Shown here: in pieces, positions 1-11,106 of the stretch | Position numbering within the stretch: the first letter of the stretch is position 1 | How the letters are laid out: every line of letters begins with the position of its first letter | Assembly (NCBI GenBank): GCA_040954595.2 | Contig: CM082582.2 | Location: 9,300,001 to 9,364,000 of the forward strand | Source: Balanoglossus misakiensis | Lineage: Eukaryota > Hemichordata | DNA: 64,000 bases | Direction: 5' to 3' | Position numbers and translations under genes: made by a program | The notes under the pieces: model-generated | Seen by the model: only the letters and a program-made list of their open reading frames with translations | Database searches by the model: none | Told to the model about the DNA's origin: nothing

Positions 1-125
1 GTAAGAATACAGTATTTCCGATTGCTGGTGTACTTTTGACCTCGCCAAAGAAAACTTGAAATAATTCCTTGTAATGTAGCAAGGTTTGCCCCTGTACTAA
101 TTCATGTTTATGCATTTCTTCCCAG

Positions 126-194
126 GCCTCGACTATCCGATTGATTCGCGCAGAAACAGAGATGAAAGAAGACAACACACCTCCAGACTTTTAA
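126..194 (+). CDS. Possible 3'-terminal coding exon of an unidentified plus-strand gene (partial)
   Basis: The window opens with a consensus-like donor (GTAAG at 1-5), and a pyrimidine-rich acceptor ending CAG lies at 123-125. The segment between reads as an intron. After the acceptor one frame gives 22 codons ending at TAA 192-194 (tail ...EDNTPPDF). A second frame stays open to about 276 and begins LDYPIDSRRNRDERRQ, so the frame is not settled. I recognise neither peptide. If real, the gene would run tail to tail with AMFR. The call rests on splice signals only. Confidence 0.3.
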   Translation, partial: ASTIRLIRAETEMKEDNTPPDF

Positions 195-899
195 CCAATA
201 ATGATTATGATCAAATGAAATATGTATTTGAGTTTTATATTACAAAGTTACATACTATTAAAAGAAACCAAAAGTAACACATCTTGGTGTGGATTCTGCT
301 GTTGTATGTTCCATTGTGAAACCAGGAATTTGATTAGACCATACAATCAGAACTACTCTGTGCACATGTCCATGAAAGAGTAAAATCATGATTTTTGAAG
401 GCTTCTTGCGTTCACTGACCAAAATAATACAAGAGAAACAGACCACTTGAGCCCAAATCAACTATTTTTTGAATCTGATAGCATAATTTATAGTACATGA
501 ATAACTGGAGAAATTGGGACATTATTTTGGCAAGTTAATTTGTCCCTGAAAGTTGACAAACTTTGAGTTCTTATTAAACATTTTGTATAAACTACAGTGG
601 TCTAATCACTCAAGCTATTAATTATACCACTGTGAAATTATGCAGATAAAAAATCTCCACGCATACTCAAAGTAAGATATTTTTCCCAGACATTGAAAGC
701 ACATTGTAAATGTTGTAATTATATAATGATGGAAAAAAAACTATTTACATCCACACTTGGACTCTACAAATGTACATGGATTACAGAATTATGGTACCAG
801 AAATGGCAAGCTTTGATTTAACCACCAAATACGACAAAAGCTGAGATTTAGGTTCAGCACCAGAATGGGAGAACATACTGTGACTGCTGAATGCATCCA
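195..899. other. AT-rich intergenic stretch / downstream flank
   Basis: No supported gene. It lies between the putative terminal exon at 126-194 and the probable 3' end of AMFR. Short ORFs here (for example minus 258-461) show no family resemblance and no splice context. Confidence 0.5.
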
Positions 900-905
900 T
901 TTATT
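900..905 (-). terminator. Candidate AMFR polyadenylation signal
   Basis: The plus strand reads TTTATT, which is AATAAA on the minus strand, about 630 nt past the AMFR stop codon. It would give a 3' UTR of roughly 650 nt holding one copy of the dispersed inverted repeat at 1440-1532. Other AT-rich hexamers are nearby, so the exact site is uncertain. Confidence 0.35.
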
Positions 906-1439
906 TTATTTCACATCCCATAAAACATTTTCATAAAATTTTAAGCATTATCTTACAGCAGCGTAAATATCTCAGGAAACTTTGGCATTTGACAACCCCA
1001 CCCATTACTCGGTACAAAAAAAAAAGGTAAACCGCTGTACCAGAAAACGGCAATTTTAAAATAAGCATTTGTAAATGATTCAGAATACAGGCAGGTTTTA
1101 TACTTACTCTTCTCTGTTCACCCACATCTGTAAATTTATCTGAAAATCTTCATTCCAATGATTCAAATTCTCTTGGCAGACTGCCTGATCAATTCCTGAA
1201 AAGGTTTTCTTGTATTGAAATCACACAACTTCAGAAAAGTGAAACTGATATTTCTATTGAAACAGTCCTATGCAGAGTGGCTAGCAGAATATGGTTACAA
1301 CTTTACCCTAAAGTGATTCTGAAATGTGCCAAATGACTATCGAATTCATTTGCTGGCTTGGATACCTAATTACACAATAGTCTCACTTAACTGAAATGCG
1401 CAGATTATTTACAAATAAAAGAACTATGAAGGCACCGTT

Positions 1440-1532
1440 TAACCCTTTCAACACCATGGTTTGGTCCAAATCCATTGGTTTTCTATGGTAAAGCTGGACC
1501 TCTATAAGGGGGAAATGGGGGTGTAAGGGTTC
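1440..1532. repeat. MITE-like terminal-inverted repeat, copy 1
   Basis: A segment of about 93 bp begins AACCCTTTCAACACCATGG and ends GGGGGTGTAAGGGTT, so its ends are inverted complements. The core contains a TTTTCTATGGTAAAG stretch and TGGACCTCTATA, shared with the copy at 20124. It lies in the AMFR 3' UTR. No coding capacity is visible. Confidence 0.7.
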
Positions 1533-1536
1533 ATTT

Positions 1537-4500
1537 TTAGTCGAGAGGTGGGTGGACATCATACTGTTGCTGTTGAAGCCGTCTCTGAGCTGCCTCCAGG
1601 GCTAAGGCACGTCTTCTTTCCCTCTCTGCGTCAGATCTCTGACTGGCGTCGTCCGATGTTTCTAAACTACTTGTCACGTGTCTGATACTGGCGATGCTCT
1701 CTGCTTCTATTTCTTCTGCTGTTGTCGCTTGTTCCTGCTTGGCAGTGTATCTCCTATGAGGACAGCAAACAAGTGGAAATTCAATAGTTGATATGAAACA
1801 TTTAAACTTTACACATGATGACTAATGTGTGTGTGTGTGTGTGTATGTAAACTATGCACCACATACTACAGTTTAAGTTTTTTCTTTTTACCTCTTTGCT
1901 TGTTGAAGAAGTATTTGTTTTCTGTCAGCCAACATGGCTTCTCTCTCCGATGGAGATTTACTGAACCTTCCACCGAGTGCCTCAATACCGCCGACACTGC
2001 TGCTCCCACTGCTTCTGATGTCCGCACTGGCAGTGGCGCCCTCAGTCTCACTGCTGAGAAACAGAAGTCAAAGGTCATTGGCAATGCATTGTGGGATGCA
2101 TGCTGTTTAACATTTGGAGCTGCATTTGACCGATCCTTAATGAACTATGTTTAAGTTTGAATTTGAAAAGTCTACTGGAGAAATGACAAACAACCAACTA
2201 ACCTGGTGTCACTGCCACTGGTGTCATCAAAATGCTCAGCAATATTTCGAGTGTGTGGCTCATCGTCTGATGCAACTGGCTGACTTGTGGAGGGTTCTGG
2301 TTGGCTGGCTGTGGCTGGAACATTGGGCGCAGTCGGTTCTTCAGCATCTGGAACTTCCACTGGTGGAGATTCCGCTTCAAAATTTCCATTCTGTGGATGA
2401 TTATGAGTTTTGAGACAAGGAAAGTGAGATTTTAGAGTTCACCTGTCGAAAAAATTCAACTTCACCCTTTAAAGTATCATGAAACATAGAAGTCATTCAG
2501 ACATACCTGTGGTATTTCTACCCTTCCTTCCAGAATATTATCAACAGTGAGTTCAACGGATCTTGTCACCTGCAGATCAGCCAGTATAGTATTTATTGGA
2601 ACATGTGGAAACATACTCTGAACTTGACCTGCCTGAAAAAAAAAGATGACAAGAAGATATTTATTGCATGGTACAAAAGTTTCTTTGAAAACTTAGATAC
2701 TTTCACTATGCACCAAGAGAAAGGCAAAGTGACATTAGTCTCAGACTTACCATATTCTCCATCTGAGAGTTGGCGGCTCGGTTGACACGGTTGCCAAGTA
2801 CCTCTGTGTGAGTAACTTCAACCGAAAAACTAGGCATCCAACTGGCTATTCTGGAACCTGTCGCAAAATACAGAAACAAATGTTGTTGTTTTTTTATAAA
2901 CTCAGGCAGGAACGATTTCTTCTGAGAAACAAAGCCAGATATACTGTCGACCAATCATTTATAATCAGCTACAACAAGAGAAAACTCACCATCAAAATGG
3001 AAGAAATGATTCCGTCTATTGAGCCTCCTGCCTTGTGGTGGTGCAATTCTCCGAGCTTGCAGCCTGACAGTCGGTCTCTGTTGAGGCGGCCTCTCGGTCT
3101 CATCCTCTGAGTCAGGGACAGCGCCCCCTGGAGTAACGTTGAGTGATTTACGGCACGTTGGACAGGAAGTGTCGTGCTCCAACCAAGACCGAAGACATGA
3201 ACTGCAGAGAAAAGAAATGGAGATTGGTTACTTTTGTTTCAGTCTGTTGTAGGGTATAATTCAATACGCCCTCCAAGAGTATATAATTCCCCCTCCCCCA
3301 CCCCCATGAGCAAACGAGCTGTGTGTGACTTACTTGTGGAAGAGGTGACCACAAGGCAGTTTGCGGGCTGATGTCATTCTGTCCCAGCAAATGGCACAGT
3401 CGTCATCATTGGCTGCCAGCTCCTCAGCAGTAGCAGACGCAAACCTACGAATTTAGAAGAAAAAAAATTGAAGGCCGAGTGAATGGGTGACAATCTCAAG
3501 GTCACACTTTCACCATTGCTATATTTCACCATCAGAATATCACAAATGTACTGTATCACTGCAATGTGTTTTTAGAGCTTTGCAAAGGGTCTTTTCTCTG
3601 GAAAACCTCAATGAAACAATAGTTACCTGGCTTCCATATTATTGACAACACGGCGGTAGTTTCTGTGCCTCTTGATTCTCCGCTGGATTTCATTGTAGAG
3701 GAACCTCAGCTGCATGCAGATGACTAAGCTGGCCATGCTCAGGAAGATGTTTGCCCACAGCTATGAGAAAAAAAAAGATGAAATCTTAAATTTAAATGGG
3801 AATGACACAGTTACATGAACTATAGTTCACAACATTTCATACCCCTCTGACAAAACCTTACAAAGGAAACAAGTGAACCCGAGGTAGGGCCTTACCAGCA
3901 TGTGCAAATGATGGAGGAAATCTACAGTCAATGCCGATAGCTCCATTGACAGTTCGGTGTAGTACACATAGGCGCTGCGATTTTCCCATAATCCGTCATG
4001 GTTTAGATCCCACAGATGAATGGCGTATCTAGTCAAGAAATGAGAAATTTGACATCAGTGCATGTGTACATGTAACTGCTACACCTGGGTATAGCCTTTC
4101 ATTCAAAATTACATCTTTGCTCATTCACAGCTGAAGGTTCTACGAATGAACCCAAGGAAACCCAATTCACTAAAGTAAGTGAGAGAAATCCTACCTGATA
4201 ATGACGTATAATGTCTTGATAGTCAACAGAACACACTGCAAGAGAAAATCACACATTGGTTAGGCTGCTGTCTCCTTTATCAATTTGCCGCTGAAAAATA
4301 AGGGTGCCCTTACGAGAAAAATAATCAGTGAAGCGTGTTTTGATCCTTTGGTTGGGAATATATGGTACATTCATTTTTTAATAAATAATTGAAATAAATA
4401 AATGTAAATTTGGACTTACTTCTGCTGACATAAAAGCAAAGAGGTGGAGACCAAGTTGTAGCCCAACACCAATGCTAACGAACATCAGACCGATACATGT

Positions 4501-6113
4501 CAGTAAAATCACAGACAAGAGGGATAAAACCCGGATGTGAGTCCATCTTGGTGTGGTCGGTGAAAATGACAACTGGAAGAAGAAATGTATTGTCGATGTG
4601 ATGATGTGTCTTGTCTATTCCGAGGGAGGCAACTGATACATACGATGATTACACTACAAGCATTGCATGCCAGATTAGTAAAATCATGACATTTTTGAGA
4701 CGGATTACAAGCTACTCGTATACTTCAGAATCTACTTGCAATTATTATTTCTCTGTACTTACGTATTCAAATCTGTCTTTACTCATTTGTGTCAGGAGAT
4801 GGAGAAATCCCAGGATGGAGAACCACGTCGACCACAGGAATATTTCACCCATGGACTGCACATTCATGACACCAAAGACGAATATGAACTTGTGGAATAG
4901 AAAGTTCCAAAACTTGTCCTTCAGGTGCTGTGAGAGAGAAACATAAAATTAAATGAATAACTAATCAGTGTCTGATAGTTCCTACAGATCAGAGCCCGAG
5001 GCAATCCAGATTATCAAGAACTGCCATACAGTCCTTTGTGTATATTCTGTTTGTAGAGCACAGAATCCGGGACAGAATCCTAACTCTAGGAACAATACAT
5101 GTACCAATGTTGATACTGGAAGTGTTGAATTCTCTTACCTGTTGTTCACTGACTCTTAGCTCTCCAAACACTAGATACTGAACAACTTTGCCTAGTAGTA
5201 ACAGACAACAGTAGCCCATATTGATGATTGACTGAAATAAAAAAAAATATGTCGTTACAAATAATCATACATTTAGATTACAGACTTGCCTCTGGGTGCA
5301 AAAAAATGAGATATCGAGAATAGATGACCTTGTTGTTGTACACATGCAGGTGGTTTCATAATCTGAGAGTATGCAGGTCACATACGCGTTGTGGTCACCA
5401 AATATGACAAGACCATCACCTGCTACCATCACCTGATTTCTGATACTTGTGTGCTGTACAGTGTTCCCTTGTTCTTGGGATCAACTAAAATGAAGATGTG
5501 GTGTATGTTCTTTGCCCAACGCTACTTGACTTACCCAAACACACCAAGCCTCTTGCAACATGATGTCTACCATATCCTCCAGGTGGGTTTTGTTCTGCAT
5601 GTCGATTTCTCCCTCGCCTCCTCCAACATCACTATGATAAATCTGGTTCTCTTCCACTACCTCGGCCCCGCCCCCTAGGAGTTCCTCCTCCCCATCTACT
5701 TCATCCGGTATCTCCCCTTCGACTTCGACTGACGGTTCGATATCATCGATGGCTTCGTCGTGATATTCTTTCTCTACTGATTGAATGAGCTCTTCTGTCC
5801 TCAGTAACAATTCATCCAGGATAAACGCAAAGTGAGTCCCATTTCTCTGACTCCCAGAGAGGATTAGATCTTGAGTCTCTATCGATTCACCTGCACCTTC
5901 GTCAAGTTCGACGGGTACCCCATTATCGGTAAGCGATTCCGCCCGCCTCTCCGCCTCCTGGGCAGAGATGATGTCGTTCAAAACTTGGTTTAGTTTGATT
6001 TCTAACGTTACCTGATGGGCATACCACAGTGATAGACACACCATGAACACACTGATGACGGTGTAAGTCCGTAGGCTTGGAAGGGGTATGCGGTTGAGAA
6101 ACAAGACAGGCAT
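1537..6113 (-). CDS. AMFR: AMFR/gp78-like ER membrane RING E3 ubiquitin ligase
   Basis: Fourteen coding exons (minus strand): 6113-5535, 5231-5139, 4927-4763, 4572-4420, 4235-4195, 4028-3896, 3760-3627, 3444-3334, 3201-2990, 2857-2751, 2632-2507, 2390-2203, 2053-1892, 1753-1537. All use GT-AG introns; phases join to 806 aa (human 643). The start [18 protein letters not shown] matches the family N-terminus. Exons 2-7 encode the hydrophobic multi-pass part. The RING-H2 spans about 449-486 (CAICWD... CGHLFH... CPTC), followed by FFHFDG and SRIASW. The CUE domain (about 570-612) holds MFPHVP and [26 protein letters not shown] precedes a C-terminal VCP-interacting helix (about 781-798, [18 protein letters not shown]). 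Known family role: ER-associated degradation with UBE2G2 and VCP/p97, including sterol-regulated turnover. The odd part is a long acidic insert in exon 1 (about residues 35-175). Confidence 0.97.
1826..1844. repeat. (TG)n microsatellite in the last AMFR intron
   Basis: About nine GT units directly downstream (in gene sense) of the penultimate AMFR exon. On the transcript strand it reads as a CA repeat. Confidence 0.9.
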
Positions 6114-6655
6114 CTTTGGGAGCGGGTGATGTCGCGGTTTGGGTTTATGTACACGTAATCTTAAAACGCGTGCTGATACAGGTGACGCATACAGTTACAC
6201 AGAAGTGGAATTGCCCTGTACACGGATTTCGATGACGATCTGGATACACACGATAGCCTAGCAGATTCTGGCTCTCAGCACTGGCGACGAGGAATCCAAA
6301 CACAAGGAAATTGAAGTTTCACGTCAAGCTTAACTTTTACAATGCAGTGGCACTACAAATGTCTACATTACCGGGATTCTGGTCGAAACACAGACTCGAA
6401 TAGCTGAAACGAAACAATGTTTACACATCCTCGTCTCAGTGAGAGAGAGGTAATGGGAGGCAGCAGATCTATTTTTAGACTATCATATACCGCCGCGATT
6501 AAAATGTAGTACCTGAAATAATTAGAGTAAATATAATAGTTTGCTGTTTATTTGAAGATCGAAAATAAGACAAATATAAAACATTATCATAGCAAACACT
6601 ATAGACAGAGAAGGTACGCCTTAAGTCCCAGAATACCAGAACACCTATTTTCATC
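6114..6655. promoter_or_regulatory. AMFR upstream/promoter region
   Basis: No recognised exon. The stretch directly precedes the AMFR start codon and must hold its 5' UTR and promoter. No clear TATA box or CpG cluster decides the start site. A TTTATT at 6547-6552 could be the poly(A) signal of the small minus-strand ORF at 6656-6850. Confidence 0.4.
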
Positions 6656-6850
6656 TTAATGCGCACGAATATATAAATATGTGCTAAAGTCCACATTCAT
6701 GATATCTGTGTTCTCGTGAGAGTTTCCGGGATTCAATATGGCCGCGCCCATGTGAAATGTACGAAAGAGTCTCGATGTTTTACGTTTCAAGTGTTTTATT
6801 GACACAACAGATTTCAAAATTAGGCCCCCGATAACCTTCATCACAGCCAT
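6656..6850 (-). CDS. Candidate single-exon small ORF with mitochondrial-type N-terminus (64 aa)
   Basis: The ORF begins at an ATG inside CAAGATGGC (minus strand, 6854-6846), a YY1-type start-site motif also present at the METTL17 start codon. The first 40 residues are basic and hydrophobic with no acidic residue ([20 protein letters not shown]...LFRTFHMG), like a mitochondrial presequence. It ends at 6656, and AATAAA (minus) follows at 6552-6547. It is head to head with PRMT7, with 70 bp between start codons. I do not recognise a family. It could instead be chance or the first exon of a longer gene (a weak donor occurs after ...IKHLK). Confidence 0.3.
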   Translation of the reverse strand: MAVMKVIGGLILKSVVSIKHLKRKTSRLFRTFHMGAAILNPGNSHENTDIMNVDFSTYLYIRAH

Positions 6851-6920
6851 CTTGTTCACTCGACAGGTGGGTCGAGCGTTGACGCGCTTGCACGAGACTG
6901 GGCATTGTTTATCGACCGGA

Positions 6921-9900
6921 ATGGCCGCATCAACGACGACGCAGAACACAGCAGACGCTTTTTTCGCACGTGTTAACCCGACCACTGGTGTCACGGAGTG
7001 GACCATGCAAGACCAAGAATACGACTACCACCAAGAAGTGGCAAGATCAGCCTACGCTGATATGCTACACGATGATGAACGGGTATGTAGTTTTTAAAAA
7101 AACCTGCAAGCGTTATACTCTCAAAACCCCATCCCAACCACGTGTGCACGGTCGAGTGGGCGTGGCTTAGTTTACGCACAATATCAGTAAATTCATGGGT
7201 GAATATAGATCTACAGTTGAAAGATCCTGGTTTTCAAAAAAAGTAATCATCAGAATATTCAACTTTTCAGAATAAGAAATACTACGCAGGAATACGGGAG
7301 GCTGTAAAAATCATCCATGGGAGAGGACTCAAGGCTCATGTACTTGACATTGGGACTGGCACTGGTCTGCTGTCAATGATGGCAGCTGAAGCAGGTGCTG
7401 AAATGGTCACAGCTTGTGAGGTGTGTGGCATGCAGCTTTTGACAATAGGCCAAATTTCATGACTCCTGTGCAGGGTACCATTAAAGAAAAGAAAGACAGC
7501 ATTATACATGTTCAATGTAAACACTGGTAGTTATTTGTTCAAAAGAAGATTCTTAACTTTTGATGTATTTTGTATTTTCCGTGATTTTCTGCAACAGGCT
7601 TTCCATCCGATGGCTCAGACAGCCAGAGTAATAATCAAGAAAAATGGATTTGCTGATAAAATCACTGTAGTCGATAAAAGATCAACTGAGATTACAGTTG
7701 GGCCAGGTATGAACAACAATAAATAAAAGTACAAATCACCGTATAATTTTCCCAGCTTTTCTACCACCTATGAATGTTACAAGTGCCTGCAAAAAGCAAA
7801 GAGATTGTGTATGTACTTGGTTATGCAGTTTTGTCTGATTATTCACAGACGGTGACATGCCATGCAAGGCCAACATTTTGGCTACTGAGGTCTTTGACAC
7901 TGAGCTGATTGGAGAAGGTGCAATCCCAACATACAAACACGCCTTGGATCACCTACTGGAGGTATGCCATTGTTCGTACAGAACAAGGAATTACAAGAGA
8001 TACATATCCAAGAAGATTCCGAGTCTCTAAAGAACCAGAAAATGTGATATAATCAAGTTCACAAATTTCCTCATTTCGACCAAACTCTCTTTGATTTTCA
8101 GGACGACTGCATAACAGTACCCCACTCAGCCACAGTCATTGCACAGGCCGTGGAGTCTGACAAACTATGGAAATGGCACAAACTGCAACCAATCAGGCTA
8201 CCCTCAGGTGATGACATCACACCCCCTGCGGACATGCTATCCTGCCCCGGCCCACCGTCAGCGCACGATTTCCACCTGGATGAAATATCTCATGACCAAT
8301 TCCAACCAATCACGGGTCCCGTTGAAATACTCTCATTTCCCTTCACCAAAAACATGATTAGACTGTCTGGAAATAACACAGTGGAGGTGAAATCTCTCAG
8401 CACGGGTCAATCTCAGGTTATTTTGATGTGGTGGACACTCAACATGGATACACAGGGTAAAATTCTGCTGAGCACAGAGCCACACTGGGCTGCACAGAAG
8501 CATTACACAGGAGTTCAGTGGCGCGATCACTGGATACAAGCAGCCTACTACCTACCTCAAGAAGTTAGTGTACAGAAAGGTAACTTCTGATACGCCTTTG
8601 ACATGTTTGATATTTAACAATGTTAAATATCTTGTCTCTTTTTACTTCTATCATACGGCCATATATGACAAGAATCTCTATTTTGTACTAGGCATGTTTA
8701 CAATATCCTACCATTTGAGTTTGACATCCAATTAATAGCTGTGATCTTTTCTCATCAGATGATGTTGTAAGGCTGACAGCTTACCATGACGAGTACAGTC
8801 TTTGGTTCGATTTGAAAAATTCCAGCGACTCTAGTGCCATCAGTGGAGACCGACCCGACTGCAAATCACTTGCCTGTATTGTCTGCAGCAGACAGAGAAT
8901 TGCCATGCTCAATGATAAACTGAGACATGAAAAATACACATCGGCACTGAGACAGGTAGGGATGTCAAAACCGATCGGAGTGTTTCTCACTTTTTGTTCT
9001 CATGTGTGGCTCCTGATCCACGAACTTGTAGACTTAGATGATGGTGTTGAGAGACCACTTCTCCATCACTTATGAATCATTTCTAACATTGTTGTTTCCC
9101 TTCCACACTGCAGGTATTGAAGAAGGACTCTATCGTATTATCAGTGAGTGACTGCACCTTACTGCCATTGATGGCTGCCAGACTGGGAGCCAAAAAGGTA
9201 AGTCTCAGAAAAAAAAACTTCCTTGTGTCATTACTTGCTGTCCTTTCCAGCCTCAAAACTTTGGAGGGAGCACTGATCATAGTACATCGTATTATTTACC
9301 CGCTGTATCTATTATATTGTAAACTCATCTTCTTAACCACACCAGGTTTACACGCTGGAAAATGGATTTAAGGCCAAAAGTATGATTGATCAAATGCTAA
9401 TAGAAAACAACCTCCAGGATAGAGTCAAGGTCATTGCAAAGAGAGCTGGAGAAGTGACAGCTGAAGATTTAGACAACCACAAGGTAACACAAATGTTCAT
9501 TCAGAGGTGATGAAAGATACTTAAAATGTAGACATTGTTGGGTTTTGATGGCTGCATATTAAATCAGACATAAAGCCATGTATTTTTCTTTTTTCACAGG
9601 TTGATGTCCTCATCGGCGAACCCTACTTCATGAACGCAATCTTACCATGGCACAATCTATACTTCTGGTACGCTTCAAGGAAGCTGTCTGACTTTCTAAA
9701 TCCGGAAGGCATAGTGTTGCCGGGCAAAGCCACACTCAGGGCCGTAGCTGTTGAGTTTGATCATCTGTGGAAGATCAGAGCACCTGTTGGAAAACTGGAA
9801 GGTTTTGATGTTACGCCTTTTGATGACTTGGTTCAGGTGAGGTTCAGTGTGTCAGATAACTGTTTCGCTGTATTAACAACAGTAACTCAACAGATTTTTC

Positions 9901-10501
9901 ATCATTAACTCTGTATCTTACTATATCAGAAATCCATGAATTATAGTGACACAGGAGCAGAGGCACAACCACTGTGGGAATATCCATCGAGACCTTTGAC
10001 CCAGGTCTTTGACCTATTGGCCTTTGACTTTACCAAACCCATAGTGAAAGAGGACATGTCTGTCACTGGTATTGTTGACTTCAAAAGGTGAGCAGCACTT
10101 GCTTATTGGAGCTCTGTTTGCTATCAATTGTTTTAAAAATATTTGTCCAAGGACAGATGTTTGATTCAGTTTTGACATAAGTAGAGATATTGAGTTATTG
10201 GTGGAAATGCAACTAATATTCAATAACTTTTCTTTTTGGTTTAAGCGCTGGTACTTGTCATGGAGTTGTGTTGTGGATGGAATATACCTTGCACGGGAAC
10301 ACAACAGTCTCAACTGGGCTCCTCAAGCCAATAGAGAATTTCCAAGACAAACTGACCTTTGACCCACACACCCAACAAGGGGTGTACTTCCTGCCTGACA
10401 ACCAAAAGATTGACCCTGAGACGCAGCAGAGACAAGTAGATTACAAAGTGAACTTTGACCCCAGTGGTGGCGACCTCATGCTGAAGTTTAATGTCATCTG
10501 A
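6921..10501 (+). CDS. PRMT7: Protein arginine N-methyltransferase 7
   Basis: Eleven exons: 6921-7082, 7271-7420, 7598-7706, 7849-7961, 8102-8579, 8759-8955, 9114-9197, 9346-9483, 9600-9836, 9930-10087, 10246-10501. They join in phase to 693 aa (human 692). The N-terminal catalytic module has the SAM motif [15 protein letters not shown] (about 78-92) and the double-E loop [13 protein letters not shown] with E154 and E163. [14 protein letters not shown] closes the first half. The C-terminal pseudo-catalytic half carries LIGEPYF and [10 protein letters not shown]. Family role: type III enzyme making monomethylarginine on histones and RNA-binding proteins. I chose the ATG at 6921, followed by FARVNPTTG as in the family N-terminus. 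An in-frame TTG upstream (6852) is not needed. Confidence 0.97.
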
Positions 10502-10669
10502 AAATTTCTCTGGAAACTTTGATTCCACGAAATATAAATTTTTATGATGGGTAACTATCTCGTATATGATCTGTAGTGTACACTTTTTAAATAGGAAATG
10601 AAGTTTTCTGTAATTGCTACACATTCATGCACATACTTAATGATCTGATTATTCATCGACGTCAAACAT

Positions 10670-10675
10670 TTTATT
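10670..10675 (-). terminator. Candidate MVD polyadenylation signal
   Basis: The plus strand reads TTTATT (AATAAA on the minus strand), 432 nt beyond the MVD stop. If used, the MVD 3' UTR would overlap the end of the PRMT7 3' UTR. Confidence 0.3.
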
Positions 10676-10746
10676 ACATATGATGTAGCAAAATTGTATC
10701 TGTTAAGATCTTTTATCAGTTGACATGTGTAAGAACAAACTGAATC

Positions 10747-10752
10747 AATAAA
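10747..10752 (+). terminator. Candidate PRMT7 polyadenylation signal
   Basis: AATAAA 246 nt downstream of the PRMT7 stop codon, a normal distance for a short 3' UTR. Confidence 0.6.
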
Positions 10753-10960
10753 AAGGAAAATGATAAATCCATGATAATATTGCACATTTCAGGTTTTCCT
10801 CAAATTCATCTACAGATCACTAGGAACGATTGCATCATCAACGACTACTCTAACACTGTGAATAAGTGCTTTCCCTGACAAATTGCATTTACTCAGTATT
10901 TAGATTTCTAATTGACAATTTAATTAGCAACACAAAATCACGGAAATAGCCCCTACCGTT

Positions 10961-11052
10961 TTAACCCTTTCACCCCTATTTCCCCGAAAGTGGATCCTAC
11001 CACATCATTGAAAACAGCAGAGTAGATCATATCATAGCGGTGGGAGGGTTAA
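10961..11052. repeat. MITE-like terminal-inverted repeat, copy 2 (divergent core)
   Basis: Starts TTAACCCTTTCACCCC and ends GGTGGGAGGGTTAA, so the ends are inverted complements as in the other copies. The core is not obviously related. It lies between the convergent PRMT7 and MVD genes. Confidence 0.55.
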
Positions 11053-11106
11053 CCAGAACTACTGCACAATTCTGTGTGCACTATTCTACTGCGTTCCCCA
11101 TCATCT

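Noticed and set aside
6852-6920. Upstream N-terminal extension of PRMT7 from a TTG codon
   Set aside because: TTG initiation is not needed. The ATG at 6921 gives a normal-length family protein with the conserved start region.
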